A stretch of 64,000 bases of DNA from Streptomyces flavotricini (GTDB taxonomy: Bacteria > Actinomycetota > Actinomycetes > Streptomycetales > Streptomycetaceae): contig NZ_JAINUL010000001.1 in the NCBI RefSeq assembly GCF_020639365.1, positions 1,849,344 to 1,913,343 on the forward strand. Reading direction: 5' to 3'. The notes beneath the pieces were generated by a model. That model searched no databases. It saw nothing but the letters and a program-made list of their open reading frames with translations, and was not told the origin of the DNA. Positions 25,338-35,168 of the stretch are shown here, one piece after another (within the stretch, counting starts at the first letter, position 1; each line of letters begins with the position of its first letter). Both the position numbers and the translations under genes were made by a program.

Positions 25338-28160
25338 ATGAGCAACCTCCTGGGACCCTTCCGGCGTTGGCTGCTCCGCTCTACCACGAGCTCTTCCCCT
25401 CCCCCTCGGCGTCCCCGCTCAGGACACCGGCAGGAGCACGCCCGGCCCCCGATGGCAACGGCGCGGCCGCAGCGTCTGTCCTCCTTGCTGAGCGTGCGCA
25501 GCGTGGCCGGGGAGGTGTTCCTCCTGCAGCTGGCCGTCGTGGTGCTCCTCGTGGCCGCCGCGGTGGTGGCCCTCGTGGTGCAGGCCCGGGGCGACGCCAT
25601 GCTGGACGCCCGGCACCGTACACTCGCCGCCGCCGGAACGTTCGCGGAGTCTCCGGGAATCGTCGCGGCCCTGCGCAGCCCCCATCCGAGCGCCGTGCTG
25701 CAGCCGAGCGCCCGGGCGGCCAGTGACATCGCCGGGGTCGACGGCATCAACGTGTACACGCTCGACGGGATCACCGTCGCCCACAGCGACCCGCAGCAGA
25801 TCGGGAAACGCGTCGTCGGCCCCTTCGCCGGGGCTGCGGCCGGCAAGTCCTTCACCGAGACGTTCGAAGGGTCCCTGGGGCGGTCCGTGGTCTCCGTGGT
25901 GCCCGTCAAGGACTCCCACGGAACCGTCATCGCCATCGTCTCCTCCCCGGTCACCATCCAGAACGTCCAGACCATGGTGAACCGGCAGCTGCCGGTCGTC
26001 CTCGGCAGCGCTGCCGCGGTGCTCGCCCTGTCCGCGGGCGGGACGGCCCTGGTGAGCCGTCGGCTGCTGCGCCGGACCCATGGCCTGGGCCCGGCCGAGA
26101 TGACGAGGATGTACGAACACCACGACGCGGTCCTGCACGCGGTGCGGGAGGGCGTACTGATCGTCGGCGGCGACGGACGGCTGCTGCTCGCCAACGACGA
26201 GGCGCGCCGGCTGCTGGACCTGCCCATGGACGCGGAAGGGCGCCCCGTCACGGACCTGGGTCTGGAGGAGGCGATCGCCGAGCCGATCGCATCGGGCCGT
26301 TCCGCGACCGACGAGCTGCACATGTCGGCCGACCGGCTGCTGGCGGTGAACATCCGGCCCACCGCGCCCTACGGGCAGGCGGGCACCGTCGTCACACTGC
26401 GGGACACCACCGAGCTGCGGGCACTCACCGGCAGGGCCGAGGTGGCCCGCGAGCGGCTGAAGCTGCTCTACGACGCGGGGGTGCAGGTCGGAACGACGCT
26501 GAACGTGGAGCGCACCGCGGAGGAGCTGGCGGAGGTGGCGGTCCCGCGGTTCGCCGACATGGTCACCGTCGACCTGCTGGACCCGGTGCTGCGCGGCGAG
26601 GAGCCACCCGAAGCGAGCACCGAGATGCGCCGCACCGCCGTCGCCGGCCTTCAGGGCGACCACCCGCTCTCCCCCGTCGGCGAGCTGATCCGGTTCGCTC
26701 CCACCGGTCCCATGGCCGCCGGGCTGGCCGGCGGCCATGCGGTCCTGGAGGCGGACCTGCGCGCCACCCACCGCTGGCGGTCCCAGGACCAGGTCAACGC
26801 CCTGCAGATCCTGGACCGGGGCATCCACTCCCTGATCGTCGTGCCCCTGCGGGCAAGGGGCGTGGTACTGGGGATGGCCGGCTACTGGAGGGGGAAGGAC
26901 TCCCCGCCGTTCGACGAGGAGGACGTGTCCTTCGCCGAGGAGCTGACCGCCAGGGCGGCACTGTCCGTCGACAACGCCCGCCGCTACACCCGCGAGCACA
27001 CCATGGCCGTCGCCCTGCAGCGCAGCCTGCTGCCCCGGGGCGTACCGGAGCATTCCGCCGTCGAGGTCGCGCACCGCTATCTGGCCGCCCAGGCCGGGGT
27101 GGGCGGGGACTGGTTCGACGTCATCCCGCTGCCCGGCGCCCGGGTGGCCTTGGTCGTCGGCGACGTCGTCGGCCACGGTCTGCACGCCGCCGCCACCATG
27201 GGCCGGCTGCGCACCGCCGTGTACAACTTCTCCACCCTCGACCTGCCCCCGGACGAACTCCTGAGCCACCTGGACGAGCTGGTCGCCCACATCGACACCG
27301 ACGAACAGGAATGGCAGGGGATCACCGGAGCCACCTGCCTGTGCGCCATCTACGATCCCGTCTCGGGGCAGGTGACCGCAGCCACCGCCGGGCATCCGGG
27401 CCCCGCCCTGGTCAGTCCCGACGGGACCGTGTCCTTCCCCGAGGTGCCGGTCTCCCCGCCGCTGGGCCTGGGCGCGGGCCTGCCCATGGAAACCATGACG
27501 GTCACACTGCCCGAAGGCTCCCGGCTGGCACTCTTCACCGACGGGCTGATCGAGAGCCGCGACCGCGATCCGGACGCGGGCCTCGCAGCGCTGCGCGCCG
27601 CCCTGGCGGGGCCCGCCCGCACCCCCGAGGAAACCTGCACCGAGGTGATCAACGCGATGCTGCCCGCCAGGCCCAGCGACGACGTCGCACTGCTGGTGGC
27701 CCGCACTCGCCGACTGGATCCCGCGCGGATCGCCGAGTGGGACGTGCCCCCCGACCCGGCGGCCGTGTCCCCGGTGCGCAACTCCTGCGCCCGCCGGCTG
27801 TCGGACTGGGGCCTGGACGACATCGCCTTCACCACGGAACTCATACTCAGCGAGCTGATCACCAACGCCATCCGCTACGGCACCGAGCCCATCCGGGTGA
27901 GGCTGCTGTACGACCGCAGCCTGGTCTGCGAGGTCTCCGACGGGTCCAGCACCTCCCCCCACCTGCGCCGGGCCGAGGCCACCGACGAGGGCGGCCGCGG
28001 CCTGTTCCTCGTCGCGCAGTTCGCCGAGCGCTGGGGCACCCGCTACACCGCCCGCGGCAAGATCATCTGGAGTGAGCAGGCCCTCCACGGCGGGGCCGCC
28101 CCTCCCGGGGTGGATCTGGGCGAGGCCCTCCTGGCCGGGTGGGACGACGAGGGGGCCTGA
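25338..28160 (+). CDS. Membrane sensor SpoIIE phosphatase: Cache-like sensor, PAS, GAF, PP2C, HATPase
   Basis: 940 residues from ATG 25338. The order is: a transmembrane segment (LLQLAVVVLLVAAAVVALVV, about 60-80); an extracytoplasmic Cache-like domain of about 130 residues (NVYTLDGITVAHSDPQQIGK); a second transmembrane segment (LPVVLGSAAAVLALSAGG); PAS (VREGVLIVGGDGRLLLANDE); GAF; PP2C with intact motifs GGDWFDVIPLPG (near 589), GDVVGHG, FTDGLIESRD (near 734) and SDDVALLV; then a HATPase with ELILSELITNAIRYG and GGRGLFLVAQFAERWG. It joins ligand sensing outside the cell to both a phosphatase and an anti-sigma-like kinase, as in CitA/DcuS-like SpoIIE hybrids. It is followed after 121 bases by a solute-binding lipoprotein gene. 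Confidence 0.88.
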   Translation: MSNLLGPFRRWLLRSTTSSSPPPRRPRSGHRQEHARPPMATARPQRLSSLLSVRSVAGEVFLLQLAVVVLLVAAAVVALVVQARGDAMLDARHRTLAAAGTFAESPGIVAALRSPHPSAVLQPSARAASDIAGVDGINVYTLDGITVAHSDPQQIGKRVVGPFAGAAAGKSFTETFEGSLGRSVVSVVPVKDSHGTVIAIVSSPVTIQNVQTMVNRQLPVVLGSAAAVLALSAGGTALVSRRLLRRTHGLGPAEMTRMYEHHDAVLHAVREGVLIVGGDGRLLLANDEARRLLDLPMDAEGRPVTDLGLEEAIAEPIASGRSATDELHMSADRLLAVNIRPTAPYGQAGTVVTLRDTTELRALTGRAEVARERLKLLYDAGVQVGTTLNVERTAEELAEVAVPRFADMVTVDLLDPVLRGEEPPEASTEMRRTAVAGLQGDHPLSPVGELIRFAPTGPMAAGLAGGHAVLEADLRATHRWRSQDQVNALQILDRGIHSLIVVPLRARGVVLGMAGYWRGKDSPPFDEEDVSFAEELTARAALSVDNARRYTREHTMAVALQRSLLPRGVPEHSAVEVAHRYLAAQAGVGGDWFDVIPLPGARVALVVGDVVGHGLHAAATMGRLRTAVYNFSTLDLPPDELLSHLDELVAHIDTDEQEWQGITGATCLCAIYDPVSGQVTAATAGHPGPALVSPDGTVSFPEVPVSPPLGLGAGLPMETMTVTLPEGSRLALFTDGLIESRDRDPDAGLAALRAALAGPARTPEETCTEVINAMLPARPSDDVALLVARTRRLDPARIAEWDVPPDPAAVSPVRNSCARRLSDWGLDDIAFTTELILSELITNAIRYGTEPIRVRLLYDRSLVCEVSDGSSTSPHLRRAEATDEGGRGLFLVAQFAERWGTRYTARGKIIWSEQALHGGAAPPGVDLGEALLAGWDDEGA

Positions 28161-28281
28161 GAACGGGCGGTACGGCAGTCGAAGGGAAGACTGCGGACAC
28201 CACCGTCCGGGACTGCGCCGCCGGGGCCGGCGAACGTACGCTGGCCTCGATCAGTACGCGACCGCCCGTTATGGAGCCTTC

Positions 28282-29427
28282 GTGCCCGCACCTCGTGTCC
28301 GGACAGTCTCCGTCGCCGCCTGCCTGGCCCTCGCGGCGGCGCCCCTCGGTGGCTGCGGCGACGAGCCTCCCGCCTCGCCGAGAGCACCCGCGGTGGCCAC
28401 CTCCGCGGCGGACGCCGGCGGCATGGCGGCATTGACCGCAGCGGCCAAGAAGGAGGGCTCGCTCAACGCGATCGCGCTCCCGAGGGACTGGGCCAGCTAC
28501 GGTGCGTTGATCGACGGCTTCGAGCACAAGTACGGGATCAAGGTCACGACGGAGAACCCGGAGGGCACCAGCCAGGACGAGGTCAACGCCCTGAAGGAGC
28601 ACAGGGGCGGCGGCCGCGCCCCCGACGTGATCGACGTGGGGGGCTCGTTCGCGCAGTCCGCGGCCCGGCAGGGCCTGCTCGCGCCGTACAAGGTCGCCGC
28701 GTACGACCAGATCCCCGATGAACAGAAGGACCCGCGGGCCCGCTGGTACAACAACTACGGGGGCTACGTCTCGATCGGCTGTGACGCCAAGCGCGTCAAG
28801 ACCTGCCCGGCGACCTTCGCCGACCTGCGCAAGCCCGAGTACAAGGGCCGGGTCGCGCTCAACGGCGACCCCACCAAGTCCGGCTCCGCCTTCGCCGGAG
28901 TGTATGCGGCGGCCCTGGCGAACGGGGGTTCCTTCGACGACATCCAGCCCGGTATCGACTTCTTCGCCGAGCTCAGCAAGAACGGAAACTTCATCCCGGT
29001 CGAATCCACTCCGGCGACGATCGAGAAGGGCCAGACCCCGATCAGCATCGACTGGGACTTCCTCAACCTCGGATACGCCGACGAATTCCGCGAGAAGGGC
29101 GCGGACGTCGACTGGCGGACCGCCATCCCCTTCGACGGCGGCTTCGCCGAGTACTACGCGAACGGGGTGAACAAGGACGCCCCGCACCCGGCGGCGGCAC
29201 GTCTGTGGCAGGAGTACGTCTTCAGCCCGGAGGGCCAGAACCTCCGGCTCGGCGCCTACGCACGCCCCGTCCTCATGGAGGCGATGAAGAAGGACGGCAC
29301 GCTCGACAAGGCCGCCGCGGACAAACTGCCGACGGTCGAGGGCACGCCGACGTTTCCGACCGAGGCGCAGACGGAGAAGGCGAGAGAGACCGTCAACCGC
29401 GGATGGGCCAAGGCCGTCTCGGGCTGA
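28282..29427 (+). CDS. Orphan extracellular solute-binding lipoprotein (ABC type)
   Basis: 381 residues from GTG 28282. The signal peptide VRTVSVAACLALAAAPLGGC ends in a lipobox with the cysteine at residue 24. The mature part is a type 2 periplasmic-binding fold: LPRDWASYGALIDGFEHKYG, PDVIDVGGSFAQSA, WYNNYGGYVSIGCD, VALNGDPTKSGSAFAGV and WDFLNLGYADEF. It resembles iron(III)/putrescine/thiamine-type binding proteins. There is no permease or ATPase gene on either side. It lies between two sensor phosphatases on the same strand (121 and 122 bases away), so it may present a ligand to the neighbouring membrane sensor rather than to a transporter. That is inference. Confidence 0.85.
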   Translation: MPAPRVRTVSVAACLALAAAPLGGCGDEPPASPRAPAVATSAADAGGMAALTAAAKKEGSLNAIALPRDWASYGALIDGFEHKYGIKVTTENPEGTSQDEVNALKEHRGGGRAPDVIDVGGSFAQSAARQGLLAPYKVAAYDQIPDEQKDPRARWYNNYGGYVSIGCDAKRVKTCPATFADLRKPEYKGRVALNGDPTKSGSAFAGVYAAALANGGSFDDIQPGIDFFAELSKNGNFIPVESTPATIEKGQTPISIDWDFLNLGYADEFREKGADVDWRTAIPFDGGFAEYYANGVNKDAPHPAAARLWQEYVFSPEGQNLRLGAYARPVLMEAMKKDGTLDKAAADKLPTVEGTPTFPTEAQTEKARETVNRGWAKAVSG

Positions 29428-29549
29428 GGGCGGGCCTCCGGCGGGACTCGACCCGGGCTGCACAAGTGGTGACGCAGAGCGATACTCGGAAGCAGTACGC
29501 AGAGCGTACGCAGGGAGTCGTTCCGCGGATCGGGAAGTGGGGCGCAGTG

Positions 29550-31997
29550 ATGCACGACCCGGTGTTCCACGATGCCTCCGGCGTGGTTGCGGAACCGGGC
29601 GACGAGACGTACGCCCTGCTGGACGCGCGCGGGGTGGTCATCGGATGGGGGCAGGGGGCCGAGCGGCTGCTCGGGTACACCGCCCGGGAGGTCCACGGGC
29701 TGCGCGGGGCCGATCTGCTGCTCACGCGCTCCGAACTCGGGCACGCGGTGCTGCGGCACCGGAGCGGGCGTGAGGTCGAGGTGGCGCTCCACGCGCGGCC
29801 CATGACGTCCACGACCGGGGAGCGGCAGTGGCTGATCCAGGCGACCGACACCGACGCCACGCAGCGGCGCGAGCTCAGCGAGGCCCTGATCAGGGGGCTG
29901 TTCACCGAGTCCCCTTTCCTCATCGACGTCTTCGACACGCAGCTGCGGTTCATCGCCCAGAACGACGCCCTGCGGCGCGGCGCCGGCTTCGAGAACGAGG
30001 AGTTCGTCGGGCGCACGATGTCCGAGGTGGCGCCGCCCGACCTGCTGGACATGGCGGCCCTCGAAGCACGGCAGCGCCATGTCCTGCAGACCGGTGAGGC
30101 ACTGGTCCAGACCGAGGTACGGGGCCTGCTGCGCGGCGACCCCGACCGGCAGCACGTCTGGTCCGAGACCATCCTCCCGCTGCGTTCCAGCTCCGGCGAG
30201 CTGATCGCCCTCGCGCACACCGTGGCCGACGTGACCGAACGGGCCCGGGCGCGCGAGCGGTTGGCGCTGGTCAACGACGCGAGCACGCGCATCGGCACCA
30301 CGCTGGACGTGCTGCGCACCGCGCAGGAGCTCGTCGACGTGGCGGTACCGGAGTTCGCCGACCACGCCTACGTCGACCTGCCGGCCCTGGTCTTCGGCGG
30401 CGAGGAGCCGCTCGTCGGCACGGTGGGCGAGAGCATGACCCTGCTGCGCGCGGCGACTTCCTCCGCACCCGGGATGCCGGTGAAGGCGGCGGTCGCGACG
30501 GGGGATCCCGACCCCTTCACCACCGGGCCCGGCTCCCTGTTCACCCGGGCCATGGCCGGCGGCGAACCACTGCTGCTGACGGGCGAGGAGCTGATCGCGG
30601 AGCTCGCGCCGGTCGATCCCGGGCAGGCGGCGCGGGTCCGCGCGTACGGGGTCCACTCCTGGCTGCTCGTGCCGATGTCGGCCCGCGGGGCGGTGCTCGG
30701 CGCCGCCGTCTTCGTACGGCACGCCCGCGCCCACGGGTTCGAGCCGGACGACGTCCTGCTGGCCGAGGAGATCTCGGCGCGCGCGGCCGTCTGCATCGAC
30801 AACGCGAGCCGCTACACGCGCGAGCGCACGGCGGCCCTGGCCCTGCGCCGCAGCCTGCTGCCCCAACGGCTGCCCGCACTCGGCGCGTTGGAGGCGGTGT
30901 CCCGTTACCTGCCGGCGCACGGCCAGGCGGAGCTGGGCGGCGCCTGGTACGACGTGATCCCGCTGTCGGGCGCACGGGTCGCGCTGGTGGTGGGCGACGC
31001 GCAGGGGCACGGCCTGAACGCCGCGGTGACCATGGGCCGGCTGCGGACCGCCGTACGGACCCTCGCGGACCTCGACCTCTCCCCCGACGAGCTGCTCTCC
31101 TACATGGACGACCAGATCCACCGGTTCGTGGACGAGCACGGCGACGAGGAGGCCGGCGGCCCCCGTCGCGGCGGTGCGGCCGGGACGACCTGCGCGTACG
31201 CCGTCTTCGACCCGATCACCCGGCAGCTGGCGGTGGCGTGCGCGGGCCATCCGCCGCCCGTCCTCGCCCCGGTGGGCGGGGAGCCCGCCATCGTGGCCCT
31301 GCCGGGCGGACCGCCGCTCGGCCACGGCGGTTCGCCGTTCGAGAGCGCCGAGATGGGGCTGAACGACGGGGACGTGCTGGTGCTGTACAGCCACGGCCTG
31401 GTCGCGGCTCCCGACCGGGACGTGGACCTCGGCCTCGAACGCCTGCCAGAGGCGCTGTCGGGCATCGCCCTCGCCCCGCCGAACGGGCTCGACCAGGCCT
31501 GCGACGCGGTGATCGGCCGGCTGCTCCCGGTGCTGCCGCAGAACGACGTGGCCGTGCTGATGGTCCGCCTGCACGAGCTGCCGTCCGAGCACCACGTCAC
31601 GTGGGACCTTCCGGCCGAGCCGGAGATCGTGGCGCGCGCCCGGACGCTGGCGACGCGGCAGCTGGCCCTGTGGGGCCTGGAGGCGCTGGAGTTCACCACG
31701 GAGCTGGTGGTCAGCGAACTGGTCACCAACGCCATCCGCTACGGCAGCGACCCGATCCAGCTGCGGATGATCCGCGACCGCGAGCTGATCTGCGAGGTCT
31801 CGGACGGCAGCAGCACCTCCCCGCACGTACGGCGCGCGGAGGAGACCGACGAGGGAGGGCGCGGGCTGTTCATGGTGGCGCAGCTGGCCCAGCTGTGGGG
31901 CACCCGCTACCACGCCCGCGGCAAGACCATCTGGGCCGAACAGCCCTTCCCCGAAGGGTTCCTGGAGGAGGCCGGAGCCTCCCCCAGGAAGGGTTGA
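29550..31997 (+). CDS. PAS-PAS-GAF-PP2C-HATPase protein with degenerate (probably inactive) phosphatase site
   Basis: 815 residues; ATG 29550 is chosen, with GTG 29547 and GTG 29466/29469 possible. Two PAS units (YALLDARGVVIGWGQGAERL; FLIDVFDTQLRFIAQNDALR) are followed by GAF, PP2C-like and HATPase regions. The phosphatase motifs are altered. GGDWYD is GGAWYD (near 463), DGL is SHGL in LYSHGLVAAPD (near 612), and DDVALL is NDVAVL. Two of the metal-ligand aspartates are therefore lost. The HATPase end is intact (ELVVSELVTNAIRYG; GGRGLFMVAQLAQLWG) and almost the same as that of the 25338 protein. It is soluble. It may work as a sensor kinase or decoy rather than as a phosphatase. Confidence 0.87.
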   Translation: MHDPVFHDASGVVAEPGDETYALLDARGVVIGWGQGAERLLGYTAREVHGLRGADLLLTRSELGHAVLRHRSGREVEVALHARPMTSTTGERQWLIQATDTDATQRRELSEALIRGLFTESPFLIDVFDTQLRFIAQNDALRRGAGFENEEFVGRTMSEVAPPDLLDMAALEARQRHVLQTGEALVQTEVRGLLRGDPDRQHVWSETILPLRSSSGELIALAHTVADVTERARARERLALVNDASTRIGTTLDVLRTAQELVDVAVPEFADHAYVDLPALVFGGEEPLVGTVGESMTLLRAATSSAPGMPVKAAVATGDPDPFTTGPGSLFTRAMAGGEPLLLTGEELIAELAPVDPGQAARVRAYGVHSWLLVPMSARGAVLGAAVFVRHARAHGFEPDDVLLAEEISARAAVCIDNASRYTRERTAALALRRSLLPQRLPALGALEAVSRYLPAHGQAELGGAWYDVIPLSGARVALVVGDAQGHGLNAAVTMGRLRTAVRTLADLDLSPDELLSYMDDQIHRFVDEHGDEEAGGPRRGGAAGTTCAYAVFDPITRQLAVACAGHPPPVLAPVGGEPAIVALPGGPPLGHGGSPFESAEMGLNDGDVLVLYSHGLVAAPDRDVDLGLERLPEALSGIALAPPNGLDQACDAVIGRLLPVLPQNDVAVLMVRLHELPSEHHVTWDLPAEPEIVARARTLATRQLALWGLEALEFTTELVVSELVTNAIRYGSDPIQLRMIRDRELICEVSDGSSTSPHVRRAEETDEGGRGLFMVAQLAQLWGTRYHARGKTIWAEQPFPEGFLEEAGASPRKG

Positions 31998-32051
31998 GCG
32001 CCGCGCCGCGCGGCGGGAAGCGGCGGCCCGGCCCGATCGACAAGACGCCCC

Positions 32052-34151
32052 CTAGCCGGCCGACGCCTGCCGGTACGCCGCCGCCGGGACGGGGGCGTGG
32101 CCCGCGGGCCGGGTGGTGAACGTGCCCCGGCCCTGGGTGCGGCTGCGCAGCCGGGACGCGTAGCCGAACAGCTCGGCCAGCGGCACGGTGGCGGTGACCG
32201 CCGTGGTCCCGGCCCGCGCGGCCGAGCCCGAGACCCGTCCGCGCCGGGCCGCCAGATCGCCCAGCACCCCGCCGACGGCTTCGTCGGGGACGGTCACCAC
32301 GACCTCGGCCACCGGTTCCAGCACCTCCATCCCGGCGGCGCGCAGGGCCTCGCGCAGCGCGAACCTGCCCGCCGCCCGGAAGGCCATCTCCGAGGAGTCC
32401 TTGGAGTGCGTGGCCCCGTCGGTCAGCGTGACGCGCAGGCCGGTCACCGGATGACCGCCGAGGGGGCCCTCGGCGAGCGCGTCCCTGCAGCCCGCCTCCA
32501 CGGCGCGGGCGTACTCCTGCGGCACCCGCCCGCCGACGACGGTCGACCGGAACTCGAACGCGCAGTCGCCGCCGGCGCCTCCCGTGCCGCCGACGCCGTC
32601 CGTCGGGCCCTCCAGGGGCTCGACGTCGAGGACCACATGGGCGAACTGGCCCGCGCCGCCCTCCTGCTTGACGTGCCGGTACACCAGACCCGACACCCCG
32701 CGCACGACGGTCTCCCGGTACGCCACCCGCGGACGGCCCACGTCGATCCGCAGCCCGTGGCCGCGGCGGATCTTCTCCACCGCGACCTCCAGGTGCAGCT
32801 CGCCCATCCCCGACAGGACCGTCTGGCCCGTCTCGGGATCCGTCCGCACCACCAGCGACGGGTCCTCCTCGACCAGTCTGGCCAGCGCCGCGGACAGTCG
32901 GCCCGTGTCGGCGCTGCCGACCGCCTCGACCGCCACGGACACCACGGGGGCGGCGGACTTCGGCGGTTCCAGGACGAGCGGCGCCTGCGGGGAGCACAGC
33001 GTGGACCCGGCGCGGGTGCCCTTGAGCCCGACCACGGCGACGATGTCCCCGGCCACGGCCTCGTCCACCTCGGCGTGGCGGTCGGCCTGCACGCGCAGGA
33101 TCCGTCCGATCCGCTCGGTCCGGCCGGTGCCCGCGTCCAGCACGGTGTCCCCCTTCCTCATCGTTCCCGAATAGACCCGCAGGCAGGTCATCCGTCCGGT
33201 CGCCGTCGCGTTCACCTTGAAGGCGAGCGCGGCGAAGGGCGCCGCCGGATCGGCGGCCCGTTCCTCCACCGCCGCGCCGCGGGTTCCCCGTACCGGCGGC
33301 ATGTCCACCGGCGAGGGCAGGTACGACACGACGGCGTCCAGCAGCGGCTCGACACCGCGGTTGCGGTAGGCCGACCCGCAGAGCACGACGACGCCTTCGC
33401 CGCTCCGCGTCAGGTCGCGCAGCGCGGCGGTCAGCGTGGCGGCGGAGAGTTCCGAGGTGGCGCAGTACTCCTCCAGGGCGGCCGGGTGGAGTTCCGCCAC
33501 CCGCTCCTCCAGCATCCGCCGGCGGCCGCGGGCCTCCTCGTAGAGGGCATCGGGCACGGGGCCCGCCGCGAACGAGTCCGGCTCGTCGCCCCAGACCAGC
33601 GCCCGCATCTGTACGAGGTCCACGGCGCCGCGGAATCCGTCCTCCTGCCCGATGGGCAGCTGCACGACCAGCGCGGCGACGTGGAGCCGCTCCTGCACGG
33701 ACGCGACCGCCCGGTCGAGGTCGGCGCCGACGCGGTCCATCTTGTTGACGAACACGAGGCGCGGTACGCCGTGGCGGTCCGCCTGCCGCCATACGGACTC
33801 GCTCTGCGGTTCGACGCCCGCGACGGCGTCGAACACCGCGACCGCTCCGTCGAGTACGCGCAGGGAGCGCTCCACTTCGTCGGAGAAGTCGACGTGTCCC
33901 GGTGTGTCGATCAGGTTGACGTGGTGGCCGTCCCACGTACAGCTGACGGCGGCGGCGAAGATGGTGATGCCACGGTCGCGCTCCTGGGGGTCGTAGTCGG
34001 TGACGGTCGTGCCGTCGTGGACCTCGCCGCGTTTGTGGGTGGTCCCGGTGGCATAGAGGATGCGCTCGGTGACGGTGGTCTTGCCGGCGTCGACGTGCGC
34101 GAGGATGCCGAGATTGCGGACGGTGGTCGAGGTGTTCAGGTGGGTGCGCAT
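32052..34151 (-). CDS. Elongation factor G paralogue (EF-G2-like translational GTPase)
   Basis: 699 residues from ATG 34151; the frame is open further upstream, but that part has no GTPase character. G1 AHVDAGKTT, switch region [13 protein letters not shown]3 DTPGHVDF and G4 NKMD are all present. EF-G domains II-V follow, including [16 protein letters not shown] and the C-terminal [20 protein letters not shown]. It differs from canonical EF-G in AHVDAGKTT for AHIDAGKTT and in lacking nearby str-operon genes, so it is a paralogue like the second fusA copy common in streptomycetes. It may act in stress translation or ribosome protection. Substrate and regulation are unknown. Confidence 0.87.
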   Translation of the reverse strand: MRTHLNTSTTVRNLGILAHVDAGKTTVTERILYATGTTHKRGEVHDGTTVTDYDPQERDRGITIFAAAVSCTWDGHHVNLIDTPGHVDFSDEVERSLRVLDGAVAVFDAVAGVEPQSESVWRQADRHGVPRLVFVNKMDRVGADLDRAVASVQERLHVAALVVQLPIGQEDGFRGAVDLVQMRALVWGDEPDSFAAGPVPDALYEEARGRRRMLEERVAELHPAALEEYCATSELSAATLTAALRDLTRSGEGVVVLCGSAYRNRGVEPLLDAVVSYLPSPVDMPPVRGTRGAAVEERAADPAAPFAALAFKVNATATGRMTCLRVYSGTMRKGDTVLDAGTGRTERIGRILRVQADRHAEVDEAVAGDIVAVVGLKGTRAGSTLCSPQAPLVLEPPKSAAPVVSVAVEAVGSADTGRLSAALARLVEEDPSLVVRTDPETGQTVLSGMGELHLEVAVEKIRRGHGLRIDVGRPRVAYRETVVRGVSGLVYRHVKQEGGAGQFAHVVLDVEPLEGPTDGVGGTGGAGGDCAFEFRSTVVGGRVPQEYARAVEAGCRDALAEGPLGGHPVTGLRVTLTDGATHSKDSSEMAFRAAGRFALREALRAAGMEVLEPVAEVVVTVPDEAVGGVLGDLAARRGRVSGSAARAGTTAVTATVPLAELFGYASRLRSRTQGRGTFTTRPAGHAPVPAAAYRQASAG

Positions 34152-34537
34152 GGCCCGAGGTCTTTCCGGAAGTTCGTGAAAAGGGCGGCGCGATTTCCGG
34201 CGGACGAAGGACGTGCGGGGCAGCACGGAGGAACACGAAGGAGCCCCGGTGCGTAGCCGTGCCTGCCCGGGCGTGCGGGGACGCACCGGGGCGGGGGTCG
34301 TGTCAGTCGTCGCGGACATCCGATGGCGGCCGCGCAGCCGTCATCGGGAAGACGGAGACACCAGGATCACGTCGTACCGGGACCGGGGAGCGAAGACGGC
34401 GATGCGGTGACACACGGCCCGGCTCCCCTCTCGTCGACGAAGTGCGCACCACGTCCCGTGGCGGCATGGGAGCGAGTGTAGGGACACGACAGCGGCCCGG
34501 CACCGCATTTTCTGCGCGGGCCGGGCCGGACGCCCCC
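34152..34537. other. Intergenic leader of the EF-G paralogue
   Basis: 386 bases between the EF-G-like gene and the upstream lipoprotein gene, both on the minus strand. It contains the lipoprotein terminator hairpin (34493-34528) and then about 340 bases that must hold the EF-G promoter and leader. No leader peptide or riboswitch was recognised. Confidence 0.4.
34493..34528 (-). terminator. Hairpin after the 34538 lipoprotein gene
   Basis: CGGCCCGGC (34493-34501) pairs with GCCGGGCCG (34520-34528) around an 18-base loop containing TTTT. It sits nine bases past the gene's stop codon on the minus strand. Confidence 0.5.
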
Positions 34538-35110
34538 TCAGGACGCGGCGGGACTCGGGGAGTCGTGCCCGCCGGCGTGGGAGGTGCCGGGAGAGGCGTC
34601 GTGTGCGGGGTGCTGCGAGGGATCGGACGAGGGGTCGGAGGAAGGGTCGTGAGACGGGTCGTGGGCGGAGGAGCCGTGGCCGGAGACCGTCTGGATCGTG
34701 CCGCCGAGGCGGGTGTGGGCGCCGGCCAGCGCCTCGGCGGAGGCCGCCGTGATGACCCAGGTGGGGCCGACGAGGTACGTGCCGCCGTACATCTGGGCCT
34801 CGGTCAGCCAGGTCTGCCGGCCCTGCTCGCTGGTGAAGGTGGCCATCCGGAAGCCCTCCTGGCCCGATCCGCACGCCCCTTCCCGGAGTTCCTCCGCGTC
34901 GACCGTCGTCTCGGGCGTACAGCCGAGGGCGTCGGCGATCGTCTGGAGCGGGGCGGGACGGGCGGTGGCCGGGGCCGGGGCGGCGGACGAGCTCAGGTCG
35001 GTCGGAGCCTGCGGACCGGCCGCCACCCGGGCGGCGCAGCCGCCGCACAGCAGCGTCGCGAGCAGCGCGACAGCGGCGGCGGAAGCGGCGGTACGGGGTG
35101 AACGGGGCAT
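34538..35110 (-). CDS. Lipoprotein of unknown function with His/Ser/Asp-rich tail
   Basis: 190 residues. ATG 35110 is preferred over GTG 35125 because GAGG lies in the intervening bases. The signal peptide (AASAAAVALLATLLCGGC) ends in a lipobox. The middle (LQTIADALGCTPETTVDAEE, GGTYLVGPTWVITAASAEAL) has two cysteines that could form a disulfide (LGCTPE, GACGSG). The last 45 residues are low-complexity repeats of HDPS/SDPS ending in SHAGGHDSPS. The histidines could bind metal, but no family is recognised. It is directly downstream of the SCO0930-like lipoprotein on the same strand and likely co-transcribed (58 bases). Confidence 0.7.
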   Translation of the reverse strand: MPRSPRTAASAAAVALLATLLCGGCAARVAAGPQAPTDLSSSAAPAPATARPAPLQTIADALGCTPETTVDAEELREGACGSGQEGFRMATFTSEQGRQTWLTEAQMYGGTYLVGPTWVITAASAEALAGAHTRLGGTIQTVSGHGSSAHDPSHDPSSDPSSDPSQHPAHDASPGTSHAGGHDSPSPAAS

Positions 35111-35168
35111 GGCTGACTGCCTCACATGGGGTCGGGGCCGGGCTGGATCGGAGGGGGCGGCAGGCGCG

